Shown in pieces: positions 34,667 through 43,130 of a DNA stretch of 64,000 nt; within the stretch, counting starts at the first letter, position 1; each line of letters starts with the position of its first letter. The DNA comes from Micromonospora haikouensis. Its GTDB lineage: Bacteria > Actinomycetota > Actinomycetes > Mycobacteriales > Micromonosporaceae. A model generated the notes under the pieces. That model made no database searches. It was not told the origin of the DNA and saw nothing but the letters and a program-made list of their open reading frames with translations. Position numbers and translations under genes: made by a program. The stretch covers positions 1 to 64,000 of the forward strand of contig NZ_FMCW01000024.1 in NCBI RefSeq assembly GCF_900091595.1, in the 5' to 3' direction.

Positions 34667-34680
34667 TGGAAGCGCTCCCG
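34667..34680. promoter_or_regulatory. CebR-like palindrome
   Basis: TGGAAGCGCTCCCG matches 12 of 14 positions of TGGGAGCGCTCCCA, the box bound by the cello-oligosaccharide repressor CebR. It lies in the middle of the divergent GH43 control region. Which gene it controls cannot be told. Confidence 0.4.
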
Positions 34681-34792
34681 TAGCGGCAGATCAGCCGCGC
34701 TCCGATCAGGTGCAAGTCGCCCCGTTCGCGGCGAATCACGTGAGCGCGACCTATGGGGCAAGGGCCCGCGAGTGCCGAATGCCGGGTCACGA

Positions 34793-34806
34793 TGTTTGCG
34801 CTAACA
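34793..34806 (+). promoter_or_regulatory. LacI-type operator upstream of the plus-strand GH43 gene
   Basis: TGTTTGCGCTAACA is symmetric except at one base pair and carries the central CG of LacI-family sites. It lies 221 bases upstream of the GH43 start at 35028, so a promoter with a long leader, or control from a distance, would be needed. Confidence 0.5.
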
Positions 34807-35027
34807 CGTACCTGTCGTGAGGGGGGCCAAGAATAGCGGCGGCAGTCGCTCCCAATCGCTCGGGAGGCGCAATTCAAAATGAGTCCCGTCGATCTGCCGA
34901 TGCATTGTCGGCGGTGATTCGGGTCGCCGGTCGAACGCTGCGCGGGGGCTGACCCGAAACCCGGCCGCCGGGGAGACTGCGGTACGGCCCGCACCGCGCG
35001 GGCCACCTCGACCCCGGGAGGCAGCAG

Positions 35028-36617
35028 ATGACTCCGGCCCAGGCCCACCCCACCCCCGGCACCGCCGGCTGGAGCGACGGCGCGTTCACCAACCCGGTGC
35101 TCGCCGGTCTGCACCCGGACCCGAGCGTCTGCCGGGTCGGCGACGACTACTACCTGGCCTGCTCCAGCTTCGAGTACTTCCCCGGGGTGCCCATCTTCCA
35201 CAGCCGCGACCTCGTGCACTGGGCACAGATCGGCAACGTGCTGGACCGGCCCGGCCAACTGGTGCTGCCCGCGACGACGCCGTCGTCCGCCGGCGTCTAC
35301 GCGCCGACGCTGCGCCACCACGACGGCCGCTTCTGGCTGATCGTCACCAACTGCGCCGACGGCGGCGGCAACCTCCTCTACACCGCCACCGACCCCGTCG
35401 GCGACTGGTCGGATCCCGTCCGGCTGCCCGGCATCGCCGGCATCGACCCGGACCTCGCCTGGGACGACGACGGCACCTGCTGGTGCACCTACGCCGGCAT
35501 CGAGCAGGTGCGCCTCGACCCGCACACCGGGCGGACGCTCGGCCCGCCCCGCCGCCTGTGGTCCGGCGCGCCCGGCGCGCAGGCACCGGAGGCCCCACAC
35601 CTGTACCGGGTCGGCGACCACTGGTATCTCCTGATCGCCGAGGGCGGCACCGAACGCGGGCACGCCGTCTCGATCGCCCGCGCCCCCGCGCCCGACGGGC
35701 CCTACGAGCCGTGCCCGGCCAACCCGATCCTGACCCACCGGGGCACCAACCGTCCGATCCAGAACACGGGCCACGCCGACCTCGTCGAGGCGGCCGACGG
35801 AACCTGGTGGATGGTGCTGCTCGGCGTACGCCCCGGCGGCGGCACCCCCGGCTGGCACGTGCTCGGGCGGGAGACGTTCCTGGCCCCGGTGACCTGGGTC
35901 GACGACTGGCCGGTGGTGGGCGCGGTCGAGCCGGTCATGCAGGCGCCGCCGTGGCCCGCGCACCCGGTGCCGACGTCGCCCGTGCGGGACGACTTCGACG
36001 CCGACGGGCTGCACCCGCGCTGGGTGTCGGTGCGGTCCCGACCCGCCGGGAGCTGGTCGCTGACCGAGCGGCCCGGCTGGCTCACGCTGCGGGCGCGCGG
36101 CGCGTCGCTGGACGAGCCCGACGTCACGTTCGTCGGCCGCCGCCAGCAGCACCTGTCGTGCCGGGTGCGGTCGCTGGTCGACGCGACCGGGGGGCGCGGC
36201 GGCCTCGCCGTACGCCTCGACGAGCGGCACCACTACGAGATCGAGGCGGGCGACGGCGAGGTGCGGGTGCTCGCGCGGATCGGTTCGGTGCTGTCCACGG
36301 TGGCCACCCGGCCCGTCGGCGCCGGCCCGGTGTGTCTGCGCGTCGACGTGGTCGCCCCGTCGCCCGGCGACTGGCACCCGGCCAAGGAACCCGACGTGCT
36401 CCGGTTCGGCATCGAGGCGGCGGACGGCACGTACGACGTGCTGGGCACGCTCGACGGCCGTTACCTGTCCACGGAGGTCGCCGGCGGCTTCACCGGCCGG
36501 GTCGTCGGCATGTACGCCGGGTCCGGCAGCGTCCGCTTCGACTGGTTCGACTACGAGCCCCGCGACCTCGCGCGCGCGGACGGGGCGGTGCCGTCCGGGG
36601 CCGAGCCGGGGCGCTGA
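35028..36617 (+). CDS. GH43 beta-xylosidase/arabinofuranosidase, probably intracellular
   Basis: The product has 529 residues and no signal peptide, so it probably acts inside the cell on imported oligosaccharides. TNPVLAGLHPDPSVCRVGDDYY opens the GH43 propeller with base Asp31; GIDPDLAWDDDG holds the pKa-modulating Asp (about 140-142) and APEAPHLYRVGDHWY the acid Glu188. From about residue 325 a C-terminal beta-sandwich (DDFDADGLHPRWVSVR, FVGRRQQHLSCRV, HYEIEAGDGEVRVLAR) is the concanavalin-like C2 domain of XynB-type enzymes. ATG at 35028 has GGGAGG nearby upstream. It is divergent from the secreted GH43 genes and likely controlled with them. Confidence 0.88.
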   Translation: MTPAQAHPTPGTAGWSDGAFTNPVLAGLHPDPSVCRVGDDYYLACSSFEYFPGVPIFHSRDLVHWAQIGNVLDRPGQLVLPATTPSSAGVYAPTLRHHDGRFWLIVTNCADGGGNLLYTATDPVGDWSDPVRLPGIAGIDPDLAWDDDGTCWCTYAGIEQVRLDPHTGRTLGPPRRLWSGAPGAQAPEAPHLYRVGDHWYLLIAEGGTERGHAVSIARAPAPDGPYEPCPANPILTHRGTNRPIQNTGHADLVEAADGTWWMVLLGVRPGGGTPGWHVLGRETFLAPVTWVDDWPVVGAVEPVMQAPPWPAHPVPTSPVRDDFDADGLHPRWVSVRSRPAGSWSLTERPGWLTLRARGASLDEPDVTFVGRRQQHLSCRVRSLVDATGGRGGLAVRLDERHHYEIEAGDGEVRVLARIGSVLSTVATRPVGAGPVCLRVDVVAPSPGDWHPAKEPDVLRFGIEAADGTYDVLGTLDGRYLSTEVAGGFTGRVVGMYAGSGSVRFDWFDYEPRDLARADGAVPSGAEPGR

Positions 36618-36625
36618 CGGCCGGC

Positions 36626-36653
36626 GGGCCCGGAGCCGGGTGGCTCCGGGCCC
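36626..36653. terminator. Perfect hairpin terminator
   Basis: GGGCCCGGAGCC (36626-36637) pairs exactly with 36642-36653 around a 4-base loop GGGT. It lies 9 bases after the GH43 stop and 15 bases from the end of the convergent esterase pseudogene. Confidence 0.85.
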
Positions 36654-36667
36654 TGATCGTGCCGTGC

Positions 36668-37706
36668 TCAGGGGCTGGTGCAGGAGACGTTGCTGGGCGC
36701 GGGCCCGTCGCCGGTGGCGGTGAACCCGAACGTCGTCGAGCCGTTCGGGGCGACCGTGCCGTTGTAGGCGGCGTTCTTGACGGTGACGTTGCCGGTGGTG
36801 CCCGTGTTGGTGCCGTTCCAGACGCTGCTGATGGCCTGGCCGCTGCCCAGCGTCAGGCGTACGGTCCAGCCGTTCAGCGTGGCGGTGGTGCCGTTGGCCA
36901 CGGTGACCTCACCCTGGAACCCGCCGGGCCAGCTGTTGACCGCGCGGTACGTGGATGTGGGTCAGGCTGCCCCGGCTCGGCTCGCGCGGGCTCTGCGCGG
37001 TGCAGCCGTTGTTCCTGACGAACGTGTCGCGCAGCGACCGGCCCGCCGAGATGTTCAGCACGCTGTCGTGGATGCCGTGGATGCCGAAGTACGCCACCGG
37101 CTGGGTGCCGGGGTTGCAGCCGCTGAGGTTGGCCCCGGACAGGACGCTGACCGCCCGGATGACGGTGGGCCGGGCGCAGGCCACCGCGTAGCTCATGGCC
37201 CCGCCGTAGCTCCAGCCGAGCGCGAAGCGCTGCGTCGTGTCGACGCAGAGGTCGTTCTCGATCACCCGGGAGATGTCGTCGAACAGGGTCAGGTCACGAC
37301 CGTTGGTGTTGGCCCAGCCGTTGTCGATGCCCTGCGGCGCGACGAAGATCGTGCTGTTGTTCGACAGCGGCAGCAGGCCGTAGTAGCCGGCCGAGGCGAC
37401 GTTGTTGGCCGAGCCGTTCAGCCAGTGGAAGCCGAAGATCAGCCGGTAGGGGCGGTTCCTGTCGTACCCGTCGGGGATCCGCAGGATGTAGCTGCGGTTC
37501 TGCCCGCTGCTGGAGATCGTGCGCGTGCCGCTGGTCAGCGTGGGGGCCTTCCCACAGCCGGCGGTCGCCGCGAGCGTGCCGTTCGTCGCGGCCTCCGCCG
37601 CCTGGCCGAGGCTGCCGGTCAGCACGCCGCCGGCGGTGGCGACGACGAGCGCCGCCGCGGCCGCGACGGAGGAGAGGACGTATCTGTGCTTCCACTGCCT
37701 CACCAT
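36668..37706 (-). pseudogene. Broken PHA-depolymerase/feruloyl-esterase-like gene fused to a CBM2
   Basis: From ATG at 37706 (GAAGGA 8 bases upstream) the frame gives a signal peptide, then the esterase domain PYRLIFGFHWLNGSANNV, nucleophile ALGWSYGGAM and HGIHDSVLNISAGRSL. It stops matching after PSRGSLTHI. The following bases read, in another frame, TYRAVNSWPGGFQGEVTVAN through the end of a CBM2 at 36668. A normal enzyme would have about 40 further residues with the catalytic His (FDGGHTPAP-type), a linker and the CBM2 start. These are deleted and the frame is shifted. The original-frame product ends at 36909 without its catalytic His and should be inactive. Confidence 0.75.
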
Positions 37707-37720
37707 TGCCTGGTTCCTTC

Positions 37721-37734
37721 CATCGATCGTCATG
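37721..37734 (-). promoter_or_regulatory. CATCGATCG motif at the esterase pseudogene start
   Basis: CATCGATCGTCATG shares CATCGATCG with the motif before the polyester hydrolase (39929) and nearly with that before GH53 (26931). It lies 14 bases upstream of the start codon at 37706, next to the ribosome binding site. Confidence 0.3.
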
Positions 37735-37947
37735 TGCGTGGTGGCGGCCCGGCTGCCCGGCCGGGCCACGGGGTGGTGGCGGCCACGGGCGTCCGGGCTC
37801 GATCTTGGGTCGCCGGGCTGCGGCGCTCCCCGCCCCGTCGGGCGCGCGGCGCGGTTGCGCAGAGTTTTCGGGCGACTACTTCCCCGGGCGGTGCAACTCC
37901 CCGGCCGGGTGGCTCCGTTCTACCTCCGTCACGAGGAGGCAGTCGAC

Positions 37948-38481
37948 TTGAAAGCCGAAGACGAGCAGGCGTTCCGCGAGTTCGTGACGTCAGAGATGGC
38001 GTCGCTGCGCAAGCTGGCGTACATGACCTGCGGCGACTGGCACACGGCGGAGGACGCCGTGGCCAACGCGCTGGTCAAGCTCTACCCCCGCTGGCGGAAG
38101 CTGGAACGGCCCGATCTCTACGCCAAGACCATGGTCTACCGGGCCGCGATCGACGAGACCCGCCGGCCCTGGCGACGCGAGCGGTCGGCCGGCGACGCCA
38201 TGCCGGACGTGGCGCTGCGGGACCCGGCCGCCGCGGCCGACGAGCGCATGCGCCTGCGGGCGGCGCTCGACGCCGTGCCGGCCCGGCAGCGGGCCGCGGT
38301 CGTGCTCCGGCACTACCTGGGCCTGAGCCTGGAGGACACGGCCGGCGTGCTCGACTGCACGGTGGGCACGGCCAAGAGCCAGGCCTCCCGTGGCCTGGCG
38401 AAGCTGCGCGAGGCCCTCGCCGGCGAACACATCAGTCTCACCGGGAAGCAGATGGAGGAGTGGACCAGTGCAGTTGCGTGA
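37948..38481 (+). CDS. SigE-family RNA polymerase sigma factor
   Basis: The product is a 177-residue ECF-type sigma factor. Region 2 lies around FREFVTSEMASLRKLAYMTC and EDAVANALVKLYPRW; region 4 around VPARQRAAVVLRHYLGLS, LEDTAGVLDCTVGTAKSQAS and GLAKLREAL. It fits the actinobacterial SigE family (SigE of that naming, not the Streptomyces envelope-stress SigE). The TTG at 37948 has GAGGAGG 8 bases upstream, which is decisive. It overlaps the next gene by 14 bases, so both are coupled. The next gene carries a membrane helix and may hold it inactive. Confidence 0.85.
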   Translation: MKAEDEQAFREFVTSEMASLRKLAYMTCGDWHTAEDAVANALVKLYPRWRKLERPDLYAKTMVYRAAIDETRRPWRRERSAGDAMPDVALRDPAAAADERMRLRAALDAVPARQRAAVVLRHYLGLSLEDTAGVLDCTVGTAKSQASRGLAKLREALAGEHISLTGKQMEEWTSAVA

Positions 38482-39694
38482 ATTCGTGGACGCCGTGACG
38501 GGCGAGGAACCGCCGATGGCCCGCACCGTCGACGACATCGTCGCGGCCGGGCGGCGGGCCGAGCGGCGACGCCGGGCCAGCTTCGCGTCGGCGGGCGCGG
38601 CCGGTCTCGTCGTGGTCGCGGTCACCGGCGCGTTCCTGCTGCCGACCTCCGGCGCCGAGCGGAACACCCCGGCCACGCCGGCCCAGGCCGGCGCGACGGC
38701 GGCCGGGCCCGCCGCGGCCACGTGGTCCGACGCCGCGCCGTTCACCTTCACCTTCCAGGGGTACGACGCCGGCACGCTGCACGTGCAGGACCCGATCGTC
38801 GCGTCCACCGCCTACCAGATCGCCTCCGTCTACTCCGACCGCCACACCTCGAACGACAGGCCCGTCACGGCCGAGGAGGAGGCTGGAACGCGGGGCGACA
38901 TCCTCGAGTGGAAGAAGAGGGCGGCCAAGGGGAAGCCGAGCCTGTGGGCGTACCTGACCGTCTACCGGCCGGGCGCCTTCGACCCCGCCAAGATCAAGGG
39001 CGGCGAGAAGGTCACCGTGGCCGGTCGCAAGGCCATCCAGGCGACGCTGCCGGTCGGCCTCGACCCGCAGGGCCCGACGGACGCGCGCAACAAGCTGTTC
39101 GCCTGGGAGTACGCCCACGACGCCTGGGCGGCCGTCACGTCGATCTCCAGCGACCAGGCCGCGCCGAGCTTCCGGGACCTGGGCGGCCTGGTCGAGGGCC
39201 TGAAGCCCAGCAGGCCGAAGCCGGCCCCGGTGCCGTTCACGGTGGGCTACGTGCCGGCCGGCTACCTGCCGTTGCAGAGCGGCACGCACGCCATGCCCGG
39301 CCTCAGCGGCATCGCCACGGCCCGTGCCGGTGACTACGGCGGCGCGACGTACGCCAGGCCGGCCATGCCCACCTCGGGCCTCACCGCGCCGTACGACGCG
39401 GTCGAGGGCACCATCAAGGACGGCTTCCACATCTTCGTCACGCCGAACACCAGCTCGAACCAGTCGCCGGAGCCCGGCACGACGAAGTGCTACCGCACCA
39501 CCGACGGCCCCGCGCGGGGTGGCTTCTGCAACGTCTGGAGCGCCGACGGCAGCGTCGTCCTCCAGGTCAGCAGCCAGGGCCTCGGCAACAGGCTGCCGCT
39601 GGCCGAGGTGGAGAAGGTCGCGAAGGGGATCACGGTCGCCGACGTCGCGGACGAGTCGACCTGGACCCCCGCCGCGACGGCCCTGCGTCCGTGA
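38468..39694 (+). CDS. Membrane-anchored putative anti-sigma factor
   Basis: The protein has 408 residues. The N-terminal cytosolic part (about 1-40: QLREFVDAVTGEEPPMARTV) is followed by one membrane helix (FASAGAAGLVVVAVTGAFLLP, about 38-58), an Ala/Thr spacer and a large extracellular beta-rich domain with two Cys (TTKCYRTTDG, GGFCNVWSADG). This is the layout of anti-sigma factors encoded after SigE-family genes, although no zinc motif is present. GTG at 38468 has GGAGGAG 7 bases upstream and overlaps the sigma gene. The outer domain would be the sensor (inference). A strong terminator follows. Confidence 0.7.
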   Translation: MQLREFVDAVTGEEPPMARTVDDIVAAGRRAERRRRASFASAGAAGLVVVAVTGAFLLPTSGAERNTPATPAQAGATAAGPAAATWSDAAPFTFTFQGYDAGTLHVQDPIVASTAYQIASVYSDRHTSNDRPVTAEEEAGTRGDILEWKKRAAKGKPSLWAYLTVYRPGAFDPAKIKGGEKVTVAGRKAIQATLPVGLDPQGPTDARNKLFAWEYAHDAWAAVTSISSDQAAPSFRDLGGLVEGLKPSRPKPAPVPFTVGYVPAGYLPLQSGTHAMPGLSGIATARAGDYGGATYARPAMPTSGLTAPYDAVEGTIKDGFHIFVTPNTSSNQSPEPGTTKCYRTTDGPARGGFCNVWSADGSVVLQVSSQGLGNRLPLAEVEKVAKGITVADVADESTWTPAATALRP

Positions 39695-39781
39695 GGAATC
39701 GGCACCTGGAGGTGGCGGGGGCCTGCTTGGCGGGGCCGGCTCCCGGGGGCGGGGCGGGGAGCTGAGGCTGGCCTGATCGTC

Positions 39782-39828
39782 ACGGCGACAACGGCACTGC
39801 GCGTCACCGGCAGTGCCGTTGTCGCCGT
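39782..39828 (+). terminator. Perfect 19-base-pair hairpin terminator with T tail
   Basis: ACGGCGACAACGGCACTGC (39782-39800) pairs exactly with 39810-39828 around 9 bases, followed by TT. It lies 88 bases after the anti-sigma gene and insulates it from the hydrolase gene downstream. Confidence 0.9.
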
Positions 39829-39928
39829 TTCGGGTCCAGGTCATCGGTCGGCAGTGGTCGAAACTTTCGGGCATCTCGTTCGAAACTACCGGTTGAAACG
39901 CCCGGGGTTGTCTGTCAGCGTTGATAAC

Positions 39929-39940
39929 CATCGATCGATG
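39929..39940 (+). promoter_or_regulatory. CATCGATCGATG palindrome upstream of polyester hydrolase
   Basis: This is a perfect 12-base palindrome 73 bases upstream of the start codon, with GTTGATAAC just before it. Near-identical motifs precede the GH53 gene and the esterase pseudogene. Confidence 0.4.
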
Positions 39941-40012
39941 TGAACGTAGACCTGGCCCGTCCCGGCCCGGCCGGACCCACCGCACCCACCCCACCACCAG
40001 GAGGAACCGACA

Positions 40013-41404
40013 GTGCGAGGACACGCGCACCCCCCGCCCCCGGGGAACACCAGCGCCGGCCGGGTGGCCCCCGGCCTGCGGGGACGACTGGCCAAGCTGG
40101 CCGCAGCCGGCATCGCCGCCGCCGTCGGGCTGTTCACCATCGCGGTGGCGACCGGGTCGGCGTCGGCCGCCGACAACCCGTACCAGCGGGGCCCGGACCC
40201 CACCCGGGCCAGCGTCGCGTCCGAGAACGGCCCCTTCGCCAACACGTCGGTCGCCGTCCCGACCGGCTACGGCTTCAACGGCGGCCGGATCTACTACCCG
40301 ACCGACACCAGCCAGGGCACCTTCGGCGCCATCGCGATCTCGCCCGGCTACACCGCGCTGTTCTCCGTCGAGCTGGCCTGGATGGGGCCGTGGCTGGCCT
40401 CCCACGGCTTCGTCGTGATCGGCATCGAGACCAACAGCCGCAACGACTTCGACACGGCCCGGGGCACCCAGTTGCTCGCCGCGCTGGACTACCTGACCCA
40501 GCAGGGCCCGGTCCGCGACCGCGTCGACTCCAGCCGGCTGTCCGTCGCCGGTCACTCCATGGGCGGCGGTGGGGCGTTGAGCGCGGCCATGCGGCGCTCG
40601 TCGCTGAAGGCGGCGGTCGGCATCGCGCCGTACTCGCCGTCGTCGAACCTGGCCACCGACCGGGTGCCCACGATGGTCTTCTCCGGGCAGGCCGACACGG
40701 TGGTCACCCCGTCCTACGCCACCGGCCTCTACAACAGCCTCCCGAGCACCACGGAGAGCGCCTACCTGGAGGTCGCGGGCGCCGACCACGGGTTCATGGT
40801 CGGCCGGTCGAACCCCGTGCTGATCCGGACCATGCTGCCGTTCCTCAAGATCTTTGTCGACAACGACGCCCGCTACAGCCAGTTCCTCTGCCCGCTGCTC
40901 GACACCAGCGGCGTGGTCACCTACCGCAGCACGTGCCCGCTGCTGCCCACCCCGCCGACCAGCCCGACGGCGACCCCCACCACCACCCCGGCCACCCCTC
41001 CGACCACCCCTCCGCCCGGCACCGCCAGCCAGCTCGTCGGCGCGCAGTCGGGCCGGTGCGTCGACGTGCCCAACGCCTCCCGCGCCAACGGCACCCGGGT
41101 GCAGCTCTGGGACTGCAACCGGCAGTCCAACCAGTTGTGGACGTACACCTCGACCAAGCAACTACGGGTGTACGGCGACATGTGCCTGGACGCGGCGGGC
41201 ACGGGCAACGGCGCGGCGGTCCAGATCTACGGCTGCCACGGCCAGGCCAACCAGCAGTGGAACGTCAACTCCAACGGCACCGTCAGCAACGTGCAGTCCG
41301 GGCGCTGCCTGGACGTCTGGAGCACGGCCAACGGGGCGCAGATCCAGCTCTACGACTGCCACGGGCAGACCAACCAGCGGTTCAACCTCACGCCCCTCGC
41401 GTGA
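40013..41404 (+). CDS. Secreted PETase/cutinase-like polyester hydrolase with ricin-type lectin domain
   Basis: An exported protein of 463 residues. A signal peptide (LAAAGIAAAVGLFTIAVATG) is followed by an alpha/beta-hydrolase closely resembling actinobacterial cutinases: TDTSQGTFGAIAISPGYT (oxyanion Tyr), AGHSMGGGGAL with Ser182, Asp228 in GQADTVV, His259 in GADHGFM, and the terminal disulfide Cys pair FLCPLL/YRSTCPLL. Position 207 is Tyr (APYSP) where Thermobifida cutinases and PETase have Trp. A Pro/Thr linker leads to a CBM13 beta-trefoil (about 340-463) with VQLWDCN, VQIYGCHGQANQQW and IQLYDCHGQTNQRF repeats. GTG at 40013 follows AGGAGGAA with 6 bases spacing. Natural substrates are probably cutin or polyesters; PET activity is untested. 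Confidence 0.88.
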   Translation: MRGHAHPPPPGNTSAGRVAPGLRGRLAKLAAAGIAAAVGLFTIAVATGSASAADNPYQRGPDPTRASVASENGPFANTSVAVPTGYGFNGGRIYYPTDTSQGTFGAIAISPGYTALFSVELAWMGPWLASHGFVVIGIETNSRNDFDTARGTQLLAALDYLTQQGPVRDRVDSSRLSVAGHSMGGGGALSAAMRRSSLKAAVGIAPYSPSSNLATDRVPTMVFSGQADTVVTPSYATGLYNSLPSTTESAYLEVAGADHGFMVGRSNPVLIRTMLPFLKIFVDNDARYSQFLCPLLDTSGVVTYRSTCPLLPTPPTSPTATPTTTPATPPTTPPPGTASQLVGAQSGRCVDVPNASRANGTRVQLWDCNRQSNQLWTYTSTKQLRVYGDMCLDAAGTGNGAAVQIYGCHGQANQQWNVNSNGTVSNVQSGRCLDVWSTANGAQIQLYDCHGQTNQRFNLTPLA

Positions 41405-41488
41405 TGATCACGGCCGACGGGCCCCGGGCGGCCTCGGAGGCCGTCGCACCCCGACCCGGCCGCACCGCCTGAGGCGGTGGCGATCGCC

Positions 41489-41523
41489 GACCGGCCCCGC
41501 TCGTCCCCCGAGCGGGGCCGGTC
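41489..41523. terminator. Perfect 15-base-pair hairpin terminator
   Basis: GACCGGCCCCGCTCG (41489-41503) pairs exactly with 41509-41523 around TCCCC. It lies between the convergent polyester-hydrolase and LPXTG-protein genes and can act for both. Confidence 0.88.
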
Positions 41524-41548
41524 CGGCCGCACCGGCCGGTGGGGCGGT

Positions 41549-42787
41549 TCAGCCTGCCGACCTCTCGTCCCCGGGGCTCACCAGGATCATCCGGCGACGC
41601 CGGGCAGCGAGGAACAACGCGGCTCCGACCGCCAGCGCCGCGACGCCGATCCCGCCGATCAGACCGGCCTGCGGCCCGGTGACCGGCAACCCGCCGTCAC
41701 CGCCGCCGCCACCATCCTCGCCGCCATCGTCGCCGCCGCTCTTCGCGGCCAGCACCACGGCGAACCCGTCCTCGTTGTCGCTGTCGTCCGTGTCGGCCAC
41801 CCGTACGGCGACGGCGTTCGCGGGCAGCGCGGTGCGCGCAGGCTTGGAGCGGTCGTCCGTCGACCGCTCGGCGAGGCCCTCCACCTGCACGGTTCCGCCC
41901 CGCAACGTCGCCGGGGCGGTGGCGGAGGCCGCGGTCTTCACCAGGTTGAACAGCTCGACCGCCGAGTAGGTCGTGTCGTTCGGATCGGTGTCCTCGACGG
42001 CCGGGACGAGGGTGAGGCTCTCGTAGGTGCAGACCGCCGACCGCCCGGCGTCGGCGAGCACACACTCGGTCGGCTGGCTGGTGAAGGTCACCCCCTCCGG
42101 CAGGCGCAGCGTGACCCGCACTCCGCTGACGGCCTTCCGGCCCTGGTTGGCGACGGTGTGCCGGACCGCACCCGTCTCACCCGGGTGCAGCGTCCCGGTG
42201 GGCTCGGGCGTGCCGTCGGCCCCGACCCGCACCGACTGCTTCACGGCCGGGGCGACCACCGAGAGGTCGGCACTGGACTGGTCGACCAACTCCAGCGGGA
42301 ACCATCCGGTGTTGTCGGCCGGGTTCGCGTCCTTCTCCGGCCCGATGGTGACCGAAGCCTCGAACTTGCCCTCGTAGGGACCCGCAGCCCCGTAGACGGT
42401 CGCGTCGACGGGAACGTCGACGGTCTCACCCGGCCCCGGAATCAGCTCGGGCAACAGTCGGCAGTAGAACCCGCCGAAATCACCGTCGCACTCGCCCACG
42501 CCACCCTTTGAGTGCCAGATCAGGCCGACCGGCAGGGGGCCGGGGCCCTCCTGCGGCTGGCGGACCCTGACGACGACGTCGGTCGGGGTCTCGTCCCCCA
42601 GGTTGCTGACCCTCAGATGGACGACCTTCCTCTCGACCCCCAGCGGGACTCTCGTCCCGGACGCGGCGACCGCGAGGTCCGGGCCCTTCTTCGCCGCCTC
42701 GGCGGGGCCGGCGGGGACAGCCACCCCGGCGGCGAGGAGCAGCGCGGCGGCGACAGTTCGCGACAGCCGCCGACGACCAAAGCTCAT
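41549..42787 (-). CDS. LPXTG-anchored surface protein with CARDB-like domains
   Basis: The protein has 412 residues. A signal peptide (RTVAAALLLAAGVAVPAGPAEA) is followed by two or three beta-sandwich modules typical of CARDB/DUF11 proteins (KVVHLRVSNLGDETPTDVVV, GAVRHTVANQGRKAVSGVRV), with Cys pairs. Then come a Gly/Asp-rich stretch and a full sorting signal: LPVTG at 367-371, hydrophobic GLIGGIGVAALAVGAALFLAA and a basic tail. It should be covalently attached to the wall by a sortase. Its role is unknown; it may be structural or adhesive. It is monocistronic and divergent from the ABC importer operon. Confidence 0.85.
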   Translation of the reverse strand: MSFGRRRLSRTVAAALLLAAGVAVPAGPAEAAKKGPDLAVAASGTRVPLGVERKVVHLRVSNLGDETPTDVVVRVRQPQEGPGPLPVGLIWHSKGGVGECDGDFGGFYCRLLPELIPGPGETVDVPVDATVYGAAGPYEGKFEASVTIGPEKDANPADNTGWFPLELVDQSSADLSVVAPAVKQSVRVGADGTPEPTGTLHPGETGAVRHTVANQGRKAVSGVRVTLRLPEGVTFTSQPTECVLADAGRSAVCTYESLTLVPAVEDTDPNDTTYSAVELFNLVKTAASATAPATLRGGTVQVEGLAERSTDDRSKPARTALPANAVAVRVADTDDSDNEDGFAVVLAAKSGGDDGGEDGGGGGDGGLPVTGPQAGLIGGIGVAALAVGAALFLAARRRRMILVSPGDERSAG

Positions 42788-43130
42788 GGCAGAACCCTTC
42801 AGGACGAGCGGACAGGGTGGTGGAGAACACTATCGGCAATCGGCTTCCGTGAGTGCCCGTCGCGTTGGCGAAACCGGGGCGGCGCTGGAGTCGCGCGGCG
42901 GAGGATCGCGCCCGTGCGAGGTCGGGGGTGACACCGGCGGGGAGCGGTGTCACGGGCACCTCCATGGGGGCTTATTGCCAACTTTTGGCAACTGCGCGAT
43001 AGTGGCATCAGTGGGCGGGTGCTCCGGCGGCGCGATGATCCGAACCATCGCCGGGGCGCCCGCCCAGCTCATGCGACGACGAACGTTCGAGGAGCCGCCG
43101 CCCGTGGCCGCACGATCCCTGGAGTACGTC
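42788..43130. other. Divergent intergenic region with an operator-like palindrome
   Basis: The region lies between the LPXTG gene and the ABC importer operon. Apart from the palindrome at 42975-42991, it has open frames in the importer gene's phase, but no ribosome binding site earlier than GGAG at 43121-43124. TGGTGGAGAACACTATCGG near 42819-42837 is unassigned. Confidence 0.5.
42975..42991 (+). promoter_or_regulatory. Palindrome upstream of ABC importer operon
   Basis: TTGCCAA and TTGGCAA are exact inverted repeats separated by CTT. The site lies 139 bases upstream of the substrate-binding-protein start, in the only AT-richer patch of this region, and could be the operator of the importer operon. 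The regulator is unknown. Confidence 0.5.

Larger units (their letters stand above)
34554..35027. other. Divergent regulatory region of two GH43 genes
   Basis: The stretch between the divergent GH43 genes has no gene but is rich in palindromes: TGTTATCGCTCACA (34591), TGGAAGCGCTCCCG (34667) and TGTTTGCGCTAACA (34793). It is less GC-rich than its surroundings. GGGAGGCAGCAG at 35014-35025 contains the ribosome binding site of the plus-strand gene. Confidence 0.65.
39695..40012. other. Intergenic stretch with terminator and possible operator
   Basis: It holds the terminator at 39782-39828 and the palindrome at 39929-39940. The first 85 bases and the stretch between the two sites show nothing I can identify. 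AGGAGGAA at 39999-40006 is the ribosome binding site of the next gene. Confidence 0.6.
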
